From Paraspadella gotoi (taxonomy: Eukaryota; Chaetognatha), in the NCBI GenBank assembly GCA_051294375.1, contig CM119268.1, positions 10,640,318 through 10,704,317 on the forward strand: 64,000 bases of DNA, written 5' to 3'. Position numbers and translations under genes: made by a program. The notes under the pieces were generated by a model. It was not told the origin of the DNA, made no database searches, and worked only from the letters and a program-made list of their open reading frames with translations. Positions 1 to 52,094 of the stretch are shown one piece after another (within the stretch, counting starts at the first letter, position 1; each line of letters starts with the position of its first letter).

Positions 1-56
1 GACCTACAATTTGTTAATGTCTTTATATGAGATCGAGTGCGGACTTATGATTTTAG

Positions 57-709
<653 letters not shown>

Positions 710-1512
710 ATGGTTATCGATGAAGTCCCGGGTTGCATGATGCATAGGTTTCTATCATTTTGTGTATATATTTCTAATTATAATATAAGACTATCTTCCA
801 TTGTTTTAACACTTCTTTTTTTTTTATTAATTTGAGGTTTTGTTTTTGAGAAGAACTAGTAACGGAATCGTTGTGCCACCTTTCGGATTCGCTCGAAAAC
901 TCTCTTTCCTCTTCCAGTCGGTTTCCCCTGAATCCGAAACCGAGAGCGAGAGAGAAAGAGAACGAGAGAGAAGGAGAGAGAGAGCGAGAGAGACAGACAA
1001 AGATGGTTCGGATGGCTCGGCCCAACCCCTTCTCTTTCGCTCGCTCGCTCCATTTTGAAACGGGATCCTAATTCTTAGGTCTGGAAGATATTCGCTAATT
1101 TCTTCATCAAATTTTCCCCCCCTGCTCTTCCAGCAATGTTTACTTCTGGATATGCGTCTCGTAGTTGCCTTTTCTTTTGTGAGGCTTGCAGAAACGAGAA
1201 AGAACTCCCTCACTAATGGAGCAGTGCATCGTCGTCATCGTCATCATCATCATCTTCCTTTCTTCATTCAGCTGAGCTCCCCGTTTTTTGGATTCTCGTC
1301 ACAGCAGTTTTGTGGCCGTTTTTTTACAATTTTTTTTTGGTAAATGGATGAAATCATTTGGATTATTTTTTTTTAATTTTGAAAATCTAGTATATTTTGT
1401 TTTTATTTAAATAACGATTTTGTTTTTTTGTCGGATTAAAAAAAAAATAAATAATAACCACCGAAAAATCAAATTAAATTTATAAATTTTCGGTCAATAT
1501 TTTTGCGCGCCG
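710..1512. other. UBE2N 3' flank with purine-rich microsatellite
   Basis: AT-rich 3' flank. A (GA)n-like tract at about 940-1000 creates overlapping arginine/glutamate and serine/leucine reading frames on both strands that are simple-repeat artefacts. A CAT/TCG-rich stretch lies at 1228-1255. No gene is supported. Confidence 0.6.
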
Positions 1513-1960
1513 TCAACATTTGTCAACTTTGCTATTTTTGGTTTTCATCACGGGCAACTTTAAGGTAAATTTTAAGTTGTCTGGTATTATTTGAGATACA
1601 TAATATAAATATAATATAAAAATTCTAATGGCGACTAATCCCACGATTACATAGTATTGGTCGGCATTAAAACTGCATGTTCTTTTAAATTGATAGAAAT
1701 AAACGATTTCTTCCTTCGGATCTTTCGGATCCTCTTGATCTTGATTCTTGATTAAGAGACCAATAATTTTGGCGGATTCGTCATGCAACCCGAAATCCTC
1801 GATCGATTCTTTGATGAATCTCTTTCCCTCGGTCTTCTCATCGAATGCATATTTCCCGATCGTTGTTCTAAAAACCTTTTGCCTTCTAGGCATGTCATTC
1901 TCCATCATCAGGCTTTGTCTTGTCAAACGCAGCTAGGAGTAGCACCAATATTATCGCCAT
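1513..1960 (-). pseudogene. Possible small secreted-protein gene with broken frame, or an internal exon
   Basis: On the minus strand a reading frame covers 1938 down to the TGA at 1515-1513. Its first ~90 codons have plausible protein composition, for example KVFRTTIGKYAFDEKTEGKR and FKRTCSFNADQYY. From a GTAATC at about 1653 the sequence becomes AT-rich and looks intronic. Just upstream, an ATG at 1960 opens MAIILVLLLAAFDKTKPDDG, a signal-peptide-like start, but in a frame shifted by one base that stops at once. A TATATA lies about 75 bases further upstream (2040-2033). Either one base has been lost or gained (relic or sequence error), or the frame is an internal exon entered at the CCTAG acceptor just before 1938. 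No family was recognised. Confidence 0.25.
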
Positions 1961-4900
1961 TGGTTGGTTACTATCGATTTTCTATTGAATCCCTTGCCGA
2001 CTCGCTTGTTTTTTTAATAACTACTATTAGCTCATATATAGGTATACACAAATTACAAATCTCAACATCAAAGCATTTGGTATCTCTATTTCTCTTTTAT
2101 TTCCCAAGACCAAGTTTTTTTCTCACTCGGTTTTTTTTTTTTTTTTTTTGATTCTCACATTCGTTTCACAAAGGAAATTTGGACCGACAGCGATTCTGGC
2201 GAAGGCAACGCCCCTGATTTGCCCGGTTGTCAGGTGCATTGCCCGATTATAAAGAACGGGCTCAATGGGCAACAACCGGATGCGGATTAGATTTTCCCGA
2301 ATTCCCGTGCCTCTTCGTGCAAACACTTGATGAGTTGATAAGATAGCGAATCGCTATCGCGTCCTATCGAGGACCAAAAACGCGTTGACATGTTCATCGA
2401 TCTACGTAACGGAAACTTTCTCCATATCCTATTTTGGACTTTCCTTATGCGGATTTTTATAAATGATGGCGTGATGTTTACAGTTGTCTAGGTAAAGGTT
2501 TATAAGTACATATTGTTCGTATTATCTTTGTTTAAATGTGGCACTTATGTTTCGGCTGACCGACCATCAGGAATATCCTGTATAATGTATATCTTTTTAC
2601 AAATTGCTATCATCTTACATAAGGTACTTTTTTTGTTAGATGTTGATCAGTTTTAACAGAGCGACATTTTGAGAAAAAAAAGATATGTTGCCTTTCAACG
2701 ACCCTCAAAAGAAGATTGAACGCCGATGAAACTTTCACCAGTGGGGGGTATTTAGAAGCCGAGTCCGCGTCGAGAGTTCCTCCCAATTAACTCCACGCCA
2801 CACCCCACATTCAGCAAAGCGACTTTCTTTCACCCCTTGAGGCTCTTTTGCACCGAAACTTCCCCCTACCATCGTATTTAATACCCAGAAAGTCTTGTTT
2901 TGTAAAGACAGGAAGTCGGAAGTGGTACAGAGCCCACTTTGTTCGGGCCCTATTCATTATCTTAGCTTTTGATCTTTTCGTCGGTTCTCAAAATTTGCCC
3001 ATGTCCATGAATCGAAAGAGATGAGCATGGATAAAAGAAAGATGAAAAGACTGAGATATTGAAGCAAGAGTCAAGCGTTTGTTTTATCGATAAAATGGAA
3101 GAAAACTTAATTTGGCTAAAAATATTCAGACTGTATTATTAAACAAGAGATGGGAAAATACTATTAAACTTTAAAAAAAATTATAAAAGAATAAAAAACC
3201 AAAGAAAAAAAAAGTTGGAAGACTTGACGCTCGGTTCTATTTCCGGTGCCTGCGTTTCCGCCGCTCCTTTGCACGCCCCCCCTTTATCCTCTTTCATCTC
3301 AGATGCCAATCTCTAAGCATTCTTTCGGGAAAATGGAGACAAGTTAGAAAGAGGAAAACTATTTATGGTCTCAAGCGCTCTTTCCGATTCCTCTATCCAA
3401 CTTCATCTGAGGTTTCCCTTCTCATCGTTTTCACTCTCTATTCCATATCTTTTTCTCTTTTCTATTTCACTTAGCGAGAAGAACTATCTTTACTGAAGTA
3501 GTTACTATCGTTCGTTCTTTTCCTTATCTCTTTTCTCTCCACCCTTCTCGCGGTCCCACCAATTTTTCGACATGCATCGGTTGGTTTGGATGGCCCCTTC
3601 CAAAACAAAAAAAAAGAATAACTAGGCTCGGTATGTTTTTTGTTCTCTGTCATTGAAAATTGATTGGGCTTTTTTCCGCTTCTTAATTTAGAAAAATAAT
3701 GTCTTTCAAGTCACCGTTGCTGAGTCTGGGCTATGTTTTCTTCTTTCGTAAAGAAATTTTGATACGCTTTTCACGGTATCTTATTTAGGTTCATGACATA
3801 GTCATAGAGGCTGCTTTTCCCGAAAAATCTCGCGCGTTTTATTAAACGGATCGACTTTCATCCATCGTCTGGAACTTCGTCTGGTTCTGTCCCGGTTTTT
3901 TCGTTGCTCCGCCGAATCTTTTTTTTTTTTTTTTTTTTTGATGCAGCCTGTGACTCATAGCCGACGTTCGAGAGAGGGCTGGATTGAGGAGAGGGGGGGC
4001 TTCTCGCCGAATGGTTTGCGCGAAGGGCGAAGGGGGGAATAAAGGGCTCTGCTTGAGGAATAGATGGGGGTTGGGGGGGATGGCGTGAACGAGAGGGCCG
4101 CTCGATGAGGAGGAGGAGGCACACGCGGAGCGAAAAGAAAGACGGAGATGGGGAAGGTGTATCGCAGAGAGAGAGAGAGAGAGAATTTGTTTCGTCGGAT
4201 AAGTCGTCGTCGCGTAACGATGTTTGTACGAGGGGCGAGTTATTTTATTAAGGGATTAGGAAAGAAAGAAGAGAGACACGGGAATCCCCCCTCCCCCTCT
4301 TTTCGGAGAGAAAAAAAACCTTGCGTGGGTAAACTCGTGAATAACAGACGAAGCGTTTGTTTCGTGAAAATTAGCGGGGGTTGGGGGAGTCAATGGCTAA
4401 GCCAAAAGTGAACTTGAGAAATATCTCTTGTCATTTCTTCGCTCTAATAAGTGCATGTCTTTGAAAATCTTTCGTAAATTTTTTAGCATAGCTGAATTGA
4501 AATAATTTTATAAATATGAAATAAATACCTTATAAAAAATTCCACTTTCTCCCTTTAAGATATATTTCTATTTTGCAAGTTTTTTAGACGATTCATATTT
4601 TCAATTTTGGGCAGATGCTCTGCCTCTTGCTCTTTGCTTTTTGAATTAAGCGAAGCAGTGGCGGCCTTGCGGTATTATTATCGGTAACATCTGCATATAA
4701 CCTGAGGTTGATGTCACGAAGGCTTCCTTAGCCTGATTTATTAATACTTTCGATACAAGTGCTTCCAAATTCTTGTTGGAGCAAATAAAGTAAATTCTCG
4801 CAGTCAACATGAAAAAGAGATGTTCCCTTCAGTTTGCTGCATTTTTTTTGGCGTTGGCGCGAACCTAAAGCCTCTGCCTCTTTACACAAAAAAAGAAACC

Positions 4901-6011
4901 CAGCCTCTTTTCACTTTTAGAAATTCCCTTCGGGTATTACAAGGAGCGAGAAAGCGAGGGGGAATTGGAGAGAGAGAGAGAGAGAGAAAGAAAGCAAGCA
5001 AGTGACTGCTTCGGCAACTGAATTCCAAATAGGATTCAAAATCTTTTCTCTCCTCGGGCTCCAGGTTTTACGAGACCGGCGCGAATGCATTAGTATAACT
5101 TTCAATTTACTAGGTTCCCATCCTTTGCCCTGGGAGATCCATTAATAGTATTTCCATTCCCATCATCCTTTCGTGCTTCGAGCGCCATCTCTATTTCTCT
5201 GTGCTCAAATTCCGCCGGTTTATGTTTCAGAATTCAGTTCCCCAGCTCGTGTTGCGCTTTTTTTAGCGGTAGAGTCGAAGGAGTGGGGCGGGGAATCTGC
5301 TTTCTTGTTTTCCCCCTTCCCATTAGCTTCTTTATAATTAATTGGTAATGTTTTTATTTGATGCTTTATCGGGGCAGCTTCCGGCTTTGCGACCGTCTAT
5401 TCACTTGTTTTTTAAGTTTCAGCCCTGCGACGTTCTCCCTCATCTCCATTTCGTCGGCGCTATTATAGAAAACTAGTTTAATTCTAAAAAATGTACATTT
5501 TCAAAAATTTTATTCTTTTCTTTCAGTGTAATAATACTCTCAGGTGCCAAAAAAAAAAATCGCGCCACTTTATAACTTTAAATTCCAGATACTCTATAAA
5601 AACTTTTTTAAAAATTATATAAAATTTTTTTAAAAAAAATTAGTGTCTAAATTACAATCTGTCAAGTGGTTTAAGAGATATTATTTTTTAAACTTAAGTA
5701 ATAAGTATTCCAAAACCAATCGCGGAAAATTGACTTTTATCTAAAAGTTTTAGAATCATCGAACTCTGTATATAGGGTGATTTTTAAAGTCTGAAATAAA
5801 GTGGCTCGATTTTTTTGCACATGACTGTTATTTAAAATTGACCGTTTCACTATCACTTGAAAAAGTTTTGTTTTTTGACTTTTAGCCGTGTATTTTTAAA
5901 CGTTGCACGAAAAATCATTTTTCACCACACGCCTACTTATTCCTGAACCTGAGCTGCGTTTTTGAAAAGGAAACAACTATTGAGAATTTGAAGGAAAAAG
6001 TTTTATGGATC

Positions 6012-6038
6012 AACTTTGAGCTTTTTTGGCTCAAAGTT
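6012..6038. repeat. Perfect 10-bp inverted repeat (hairpin)
   Basis: AACTTTGAGC at 6012-6021 is the exact reverse complement of GCTCAAAGTT at 6029-6038, with a 7-base T-rich loop. It sits in AT-rich intergenic DNA. No associated gene was found. Confidence 0.6.
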
Positions 6039-6420
6039 TAAACTCCAATATGGTGTATAGGTTGTAGCTTTTCACTGTTGTAATTTATGTATCTACTGAG
6101 CTTGTTGTGACGTTGCTGCTTTGGTTTGACTCTGCTCGACGCTTATTTGCCAAGGTTTTTCGTTCTCTCAGTCAATAAGGAAAGAATTCGACCCCATGAA
6201 CCCTTAGGCTTCGCCTTCGTTTCGCTCCTTTCTCTCTGTCGATTTTGCGAGAAGGGTGTTGCTGCAAGGTATGTGAGACGGGGATCGAAGCATTCTCGGC
6301 ATAACATAGCGCATCATGTTGTAAAATAAATCTTAAAGGTATTTCCCGGTTTACTTGTGCCCATCTATTTGGTAAAATTTTACATTCGCCGACTAGGATT
6401 TTTAAGAAAAAAAAATCTGT

Positions 6421-6464
6421 TTCTGTGTATATTATATATATATATATATTATATATACACAGAA
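6421..6464. repeat. AT-rich palindrome
   Basis: TTCTGTGTATAT (6421-6432) is exactly reversed and complemented as ATATACACAGAA (6453-6464), around a TA-alternating core. Probably a cruciform-prone microsatellite or a mobile-element relic. Confidence 0.6.
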
Positions 6465-8362
6465 TCGAACATCTCTCTTGAGCCAAATGAAGAGTGTCGT
6501 TCTAAGCAAAAAAAAAAAAAAGATTTTTAAGTTTCTTTCCCAAACCCTCTCTAATTACAACACTCGCGGCAATGATCACATATCTCTCGCACCGCTAAAC
6601 ACAGTTTCACCCCCTATCTCACCACGAATCTAGCTCGCATGTAATTCACACATCAAAGTCAGTTCTCTAAGCCAAGCACATTCACGGCAGCTCCTCGCTA
6701 TTTCGTCGAATTTTCGGTTGGTTTTCTTCCACGAAGAAAAATCCTCTCTGATTTTGCCTAAACTAAAGCTAAAGCCCGATCTTAAATCTTCTGCTCGCAA
6801 TTCTTTAACAACATTCATCCCTCAGAAGGCACACCTTTGTTTTTTTTTTTTCGTTATCGTTTTTATTTTTTAACATGTCGTAAAAGATGTTTCCTCGTGA
6901 ACTCTGCGGCGATTAAACTTTAGCAATCCCAAGGAAAGGATTGATTTAAACCAAATTGACGCCGACAAAAAAAATTTATTCTTGCACCGTTGGTCGTCTG
7001 TTAATATTTTGAATTCAAATAATATTTTTCATTCTTGGACCTGCTGCACATCGTATTGACGTATAATATTATATGAACTTATTATTAAGGCGCTCTAATT
7101 GCACTCAACCCTTGTGATATTTTTATTTTGATTTCGTGATCTCGGTTTGTATTTTCGACTTCGAGAGAGATAACTAGGCGAGGAAACGATCGAGTTAAAT
7201 TCGTGATGGAGTAAGATACGGGAAGAAGATACTTCTTCGGTCACGTGACAACTAGGATTCGCCGCAATCACGTGAGGTCCTGTCTAAAGAAGACGGATGC
7301 TTTCAAATCAAATTCATCCTGTCTAATCAAATCCAAATTGGTAATTTTAGATTGGGCTCGATTTATGAAGAGTTTTGAAAATAATTTATGTACACCCTGT
7401 GCTGTGGACCTGTCCTTCATTAAGTAATTTTGTTTTTGATAAAGAAACCAAGTAATAATCAACTTGACTGAATGAATATATATGTAAGAGTTTTTAGCTT
7501 CTCTGCTCTCATAAATGTAGCAACTCAGGGCCTAGGATATTCGGGCTTCGGTTCAGGCTTGCCCAAACATGAACAGACGTTAACTTCAGGAGTTCGGTTT
7601 TCGAAGACTCACTTTTTCTCGCGGTCGTCGGATTATTCCACGGTTTTTTTTAAAAGATTTATGGATAAGCAATACTGGAATTCTAATTTACCTGTGAGCG
7701 GTCTTTGTCCAAGTCACTTGTGATTTGACTGACGTGAATAAAAAAATTGATTTAGCTATCGAGAAATTAAGATCCGAGACAACGGTAGCCGGGTTGCCAC
7801 GCTGTCGAAAGTTATTTTTCCCGCCTTTCAGTTGATTCCCTTGTCTCAACTAGCTTAGCTCGAGACTAGTTAACTTGTTCCCAAGCTTCTTGTGAATTTT
7901 TGCGGTTGGTGGAATGCGATTGAACAACTTTTTGTTTTACGGCCAACCTTTAATCTGACATGACAACCGTTGTTGTTTCATTCTCGCCTTTTCGGAAAAT
8001 AACGCCTCCCCTTTCCGAGTCGTCCCGACTTTTTCTCAAGCCATTTCCGTTCAAAAAAAAGGAAGAGAACATTCCCGCAGCGGTCGATCTCCAGCTGCAG
8101 TTGCACCCGGCAACCGGGTTGCAGCTTCAACTTAGAGAGACTTAAAGGAAAAGTCGCTTTCGCTTTTTCCGTCGCAGGAATTTAATGAATAAAAAGCTGA
8201 TTCCGCCGGATTTTCAATGAAGCTCTTTCTCCGTTTTTCTCGCGGGCGGTTTTGCTATCTTTGGAACTGCTTCCATCCCCGAGGATAACTCTTGTCCCGG
8301 GACTTAATAGGAAAGTATTTATTTTATTAATACTTCATAGACCCGCTCAAATATAAATATTT

Positions 8363-8491
8363 AGGTCAAATTTTACTTTCACCGACCGGGGTTTTGGCGT
8401 CTTTTGAAAAATTACCCCTAACCCCCCTTAAGCCTTAAGCCCCCTAACACTAACCCCCCAAACCAACGGTCGGTGAAAGTAAAATTAACCT
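8363..8491. mobile_element. MITE-like inverted-repeat element with C-rich core
   Basis: A 20-bp perfect inverted repeat, AATTTTACTTTCACCGACCG, ends the left arm at 8388 and starts the right arm (reverse complement) at 8467. Imperfect pairing continues outward through AGGT. The core at 8415-8460 has repeated CCCCTAA/CCCCC runs. The layout (short, non-coding, terminal inverted repeats) fits a miniature inverted-repeat transposable element; target-site duplications were not clear. A related arm sequence with several mismatches is at 6366-6402, supporting a repeat family. Confidence 0.5.
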
Positions 8492-9930
8492 GATATTTAT
8501 GTAATAGAAAGATTTTACTTTAATCCAACTATTAAAGTATAATCTAACGTAAAATTAAATTTATCACGTTTTAAAATTTATTTCTTCCTATTTACCAAGT
8601 CAACCGTTTCGAGAGAGGTGCTTCGTTAATCTGCTTTTTATGCTGGGAGGGAGAGAATGCTTATTTTCTATTCCATTGATCCAAGACAGTTTCTCTCCAT
8701 TTTTCAACGGAGAAAATTTTTTTCTTTCAATTTTTTCATTTCTTTAATTCCTGATTTTCAAAAGAAAAATGTCGACGCATATTCGTTTTGTAAAAATAGA
8801 ATCGACCAATTTTTTTTTCTGTTACGTATTTCATTCACCCAGACGCAGTCAAATCCGGCTATAGTCAGAAGAGATGAATTATTATTCGACATATTTTGAT
8901 TTTCCTAGCCGCTTCTTTGAAAAAAAATTTTCATATCAAATCTATTTTCTGATATCTTGCATATTATTCTTTAAGTAAAATACCTTGGGCGAACAAAACC
9001 TCGCCGAACTAATCATGATTATGAAATCAAATTTGGTGATTATGAAATCGCTCTGAAATCGCGGTAGATTAATGCTCGAGAACAGACAAAGAATCTCAAC
9101 TCTCAAATCGCGTTCCCTCCCGCATCTCCCAAGTAAAAAAAAAAATTGTGAAAGCTCCTCGGAGCGCAGAAACCCCGGGGGAAGAAAAGTAGTCGGCAAT
9201 CCGAACCATGACCTGAATGGAAATAAAACCTCGCCGTCGTATGGAATCGGGTCTTTAATCGAAAAACGTCCGCCGACGCCGACAAGCGGTCGGGCGGACA
9301 AATCGAAACGTCCTCGAGGAAAATATTGATGGACGCGAGGGAAAACACGTCAAAGTTGGCGAACGAGTCTCAACGATTTGGATTTTAAGACAAACGAAAA
9401 AAATCTCTACAAAAAAAAATCTACCTCAACTGAAAAAAAAAACTCTTTCATTGCAACAAAATAACGATCTAAAAAAAACCAGGAAATAATATTATAAAAC
9501 CCGGCGAAAATCGTGCAAGAATAAATCTTACGTTTCCAGCGATGCTTTTCCGCTTCTTCTGACGTGCGGGTCACGAATCGATCAAAGCTTCAAAGTGCGT
9601 TCTTGTGAAAAAAAACAAAACCTGTAACCGTAAATTAGGACTCGCAAATCTCTCGCGACGTTATCGAATCACAAGATTGAACTTACTTAGTCTCTTTCGC
9701 GGAATGTTTAATTTGGCAGAGAAAACGGCGTCAAATACGACAGAATAAAATATCCGCGGATTACTTTTTGTTCGGAAAATAATATTATGGTGTCAACTCT
9801 CGACCGAAAACCCTCGCGCTCTTTAATTCATCAACCACACAGACGCCGCCCGCCTGAGAAGATTGGATATGGCGACGCCTTGGGGCGAGAAAAAGTCGCC
9901 GATCGGAGCGTCGACGTGACGTTGGAGCCA
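8492..9930. other. Intergenic spacer upstream of robo
   Basis: Mixed AT-rich sequence with short A runs. Reading frames of 60-120 codons overlap on both strands between 8942 and 9348 and show no recognisable domain. No gene is supported. Confidence 0.5.
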
Positions 9931-9934
9931 AAAC

Positions 9935-9990
9935 CGTTAAGGTACTAAAAGGGCGGGGTTGTGGGCGTAAAAAGGGCGGCACTTGGTCGT
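9935..9990 (+). promoter_or_regulatory. GC-box cluster, possible robo promoter or 5' exon region
   Basis: Three GGGCGG/GGGCGT-type boxes lie within about 40 bases (AAAGGGCGGGGTTGTGGGCG, then AAAGGGCGGC) in otherwise AT-rich DNA. They are 1.7 kb upstream of the robo start codon, on the same strand. Sp1/KLF-type factors bind such boxes. The assignment to robo is inference from position only, and no TATA or initiator was confirmed. Confidence 0.25.
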
Positions 9991-11658
9991 TAGTTGATCC
10001 ATCGCCAACCTACATTATTAACCGCATGGGAAACCCACACAAGATTAATATCCTTCGATTACGTTTTGGGACCAGATACTTTTTTTTTACTCGATGTCGG
10101 TTTCGAAAGTTCGTGCCTCCGCCTTCCTCTGTATTCCGAACCTCTAATTAATTTTTTAGCTTCTAATTATTTCTTCCTCTTTTTATTCCATTTTTTCATT
10201 TCCTTCCGAAGTGGTTCCTTCGTTTTTTTACAAGGCGCTTTTCGAAGTCGTCTTGACCTCGAAAGCAGAAAGATCCCAGCCAGATGATTATTAATCAAAA
10301 GATGGAATTTTGAGTCAACAATTTTTAAAAAAATATTAAATACATATTTCCTTGTAGGGAATTTGCATTCGAGGCAAGGGAATCGTTTTCATTTCGCGAA
10401 ATGTGCGAATCTCTGTTATTCCTTTTATTTCCCTCGATAAATTTCCAAACGTCTTCCAATTTCTCGAATCGAATTGAGAAAGAGACGCTAATCCTGTCTG
10501 CGTCGGAGCCAACGAGGAAAAAGAGACAGTCAGAGAGTCGGCGAAAGAATATCCATAAGATTCCCAATGAATTATTCATCGGGGAATTTTTTTCCTTTTT
10601 TTTCCCCCTCCTTAAAACTTTCTCTCTAGATGGTTATATGGAGAGTTTTTCTCTCTCTCATGTTGCATGGTGCTCTCACCATTAGGCTTTTCTCTCACGC
10701 TTGCCACTCCCACTCTTTTCTGTCTTTGGCGTCCAACGCTGCCCAGGACCTATTGTTCACGAGGCTTTCATCGATAATTTTTTGTCTGTTGTGACGTTTA
10801 AAAAAAATTAACTCGAGTTTTATTTTGTTTTCCTCGCTTTCTTTCTCTTTCCCAAGGCGATTACAAGGCAACTCGTGATGTAAAATAATCTTTGTTTTAT
10901 TCTCTCAGCGTTATAGCTGCCCACGCGTTCTCAACCTTTTATTTATCAACGTTTTCATCCGGCTTTCATTCCTCTGCCGTCGTAACTGCTCCGTTATTGT
11001 ATATTCAAAATATTATTGGCTCTTTTGGCGCCGGATGATTTTCTTTTAAATTTTTTTATATTAAGTTATTTTTTACCATTTTCAAGTTTACCTACAATTG
11101 GTGAGATTTTGTTTTGACTAGACATCTTTAAAATTTTCTCTATTGTGAAATTAAAATTAACTGTTTCTAAAATTAACTATAACAAATAAATCTTAACCAT
11201 CAGTTAGAATAACCATTATTATTCTATCGTTGGCGCCATGTTGTTACGACCATTCCCCATTACGGCCTCGGGGACTCTCTCTGACGCTTACCCCCTCCCC
11301 TCCTTTACTTCTAAATGGATTTTCAAGTTCTGTTTTTCTCAAATTTTTTTCTCGTTATTTTATTTTAATCTATTCTGTTTCTGTTTCCGATCATTTTAGC
11401 ATTTTTTAAATCCAACGAAAAATATGAAACCTTTAAATTTTCTTGAGATTCATGGCGGCTATTATTGTAACTGTTAATGATAAATTTGTTTGAAGTATAA
11501 CATTCAAGCGTTAATTAATTCTGCCGCCACCTTGGCGGAGAGTACGTAAGAAATTAAGAAAACTCTGGTGTTCATTCATTGATTAAAAATCCTTTGAGCG
11601 TGCTGTAATATTTGAATATTTAATCCGCGTTTTGCCCCCATTTTTCTTTCGCTCGCAG
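9991..11658 (+). other. Upstream region or 5'-UTR intron of robo
   Basis: AT/T-rich sequence without a supportable coding exon. It ends with TTTTTCTTTCGCTCGCAG at 11641-11658, a good splice-acceptor-like sequence just before the robo start codon. Part of this stretch may therefore be a 5'-UTR intron. The upstream non-coding exon was not located. Confidence 0.4.
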
Positions 11659-11689
11659 GTCGTCGATCCCCCCATTTTTCGCCCCGGCG

Positions 11690-50582
<38,893 letters not shown>

Positions 50583-50900
50583 TGTTTTAATCCTGGGGAT
50601 AAAGGGTGAATCAATATTAAAAGAAATATGTCCTGGGTTGCTTTTTACATTCCGGGAAAGCTTAAGTGTTAGTTAAGTTACGACAGCTTACCTAGAATGA
50701 GAACCCTTACCAGTCCTAAATGTATTAGGAGAGCTGCATTGAGGCATTTTGATCGCACGACATTCGCTTTATTAGTCTTTTTAGTTTTCATTGTTTTGTG
50801 TAACTTGGATTAATCCACCGCAAATTTATCATCCTATGACGATCAGGGTATTGTTCTTAAATAATAAAATATTTAGATTTCGATTATTAAAATTAACTTT
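50583..50900 (+). terminator. robo: robo 3' UTR and poly(A) signal
   Basis: AATAAA at 50,863-50,868, followed by TG/T-rich sequence (50,895-50,960), a normal cleavage and polyadenylation arrangement. No coding sequence between the stop and the signal. Confidence 0.6.
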
Positions 50901-52090
50901 CTGCCCTGATTGTTACATTCTTGTATAAACCTGTAGTGTTGATATTTAGTTTTGTTGATGAATTGAAATAATTAGTTACCAGCATGATCAACTTTTAAAA
51001 TTCCGACTTTTATCATATTTTATTTTTCTTTAAGAACCACTATTCCAGAAACTACATCCGCATGGTTTTTTTTATATTGCTTTCTTTTTTGAAGCTGTTA
51101 TCGGTACATTATATGATTAACTTAATAACTAATCAACCTAATGTATGGTATCCTCTTTGTTCAATGTGTTCTTTTCGTTGTATCTTTTATATTTTTAGTT
51201 TTTTAAACATTTTACTTCCTTGCCTGAGCGGAATGCAGTCCGATTTGTTTTACGTGAAAAATAATATTAAATTTCGATCTTGGTTTTGTTTTCTTCGCAC
51301 GTGTTACTTTATTTTGCCATAAAAACGAGCTGTTTGTTTTATTTCGTGATGAACTTCTTTTTTTAATCATTTGTTTAAAAAAAAAAATACACTTAAAAAA
51401 CTGACTTGATTTGACCCCTTTTTTTATTAATCCCTTTCAACCTAAACGTTTCCAATTATCTACCCTCTCGGTTGAAGGACCTAAGTCACATCGGCTATGG
51501 AGAACGAGAGACTCCAAAGCAAAGAAATCGTCCGTGAGAGACGATCGAGGGAACAGTCAGTCAACCAATCATTCACCGAACCAGCCAACCAATCAGTCCA
51601 CCAATCGAGATGCTAAAAAAGAATACGGATATTTATAAATTTGCTCCATCAAGAAGTAAAGTTTGTTTTTATTAAATTTCTTCCATCTCTTTCCCTCCTT
51701 TTTCTCTCTTCCGCTGCTGGCATCGTGGATTCCGTAAATTGGAAATTTCTCTTGCATTCTCTCTCCCGCGCCAGTTGTATTGGCTTCTGGTCTCAATTCG
51801 GCCGATCAGCGTCTTATAGCCTGAAAACGCACACCAGAAGACTTTTTTTTTGTGCCGTCTTCGCTCTCTCCAGACTCCACGTCACTATACTTGACTTTTC
51901 CCTCTCGTGTCATTTTCCGCCTTTGAATTCCTTCGTACGAAACAAATTGGAAAAAAGAAAAAAAAATATTTGGATTAACACCAGCCTGCATCCACCCTTT
52001 CGTCAACGCTTTCCTCCTTCCATATTATTTCACCTCCCCCGCCCCGCCCCCCCCCGAAAAAATCTCACAAACGGCTCAAAACAACGTTGA
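50901..52090. other. Intergenic spacer after robo
   Basis: AT-rich. A stretch at 51,560-51,610 repeats CCAAT three times (51,565; 51,589; 51,601). Otherwise no supportable feature; short frames overlap on both strands. Confidence 0.5.
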
Positions 52091-52094
52091 TATC

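Larger units (their letters stand above)
2041..8330. other. Intergenic spacer, no confident gene
   Basis: About 6.3 kb without a supportable gene. A more GC-rich island at 2160-2330 carries a 67-codon minus-strand frame with no recognised match. Simple repeats include T runs at 2130-2149 and 3920-3939 and a short (GA)n at 4171-4184. From 5500 to 6070 the DNA is AT-rich and repeat-like, with a perfect 10-bp hairpin at 6012-6038. An AT-rich palindrome lies at 6421-6464 and a MITE-half-like sequence at 6366-6402. The other open frames overlap on both strands and have low-complexity composition. Confidence 0.5.
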
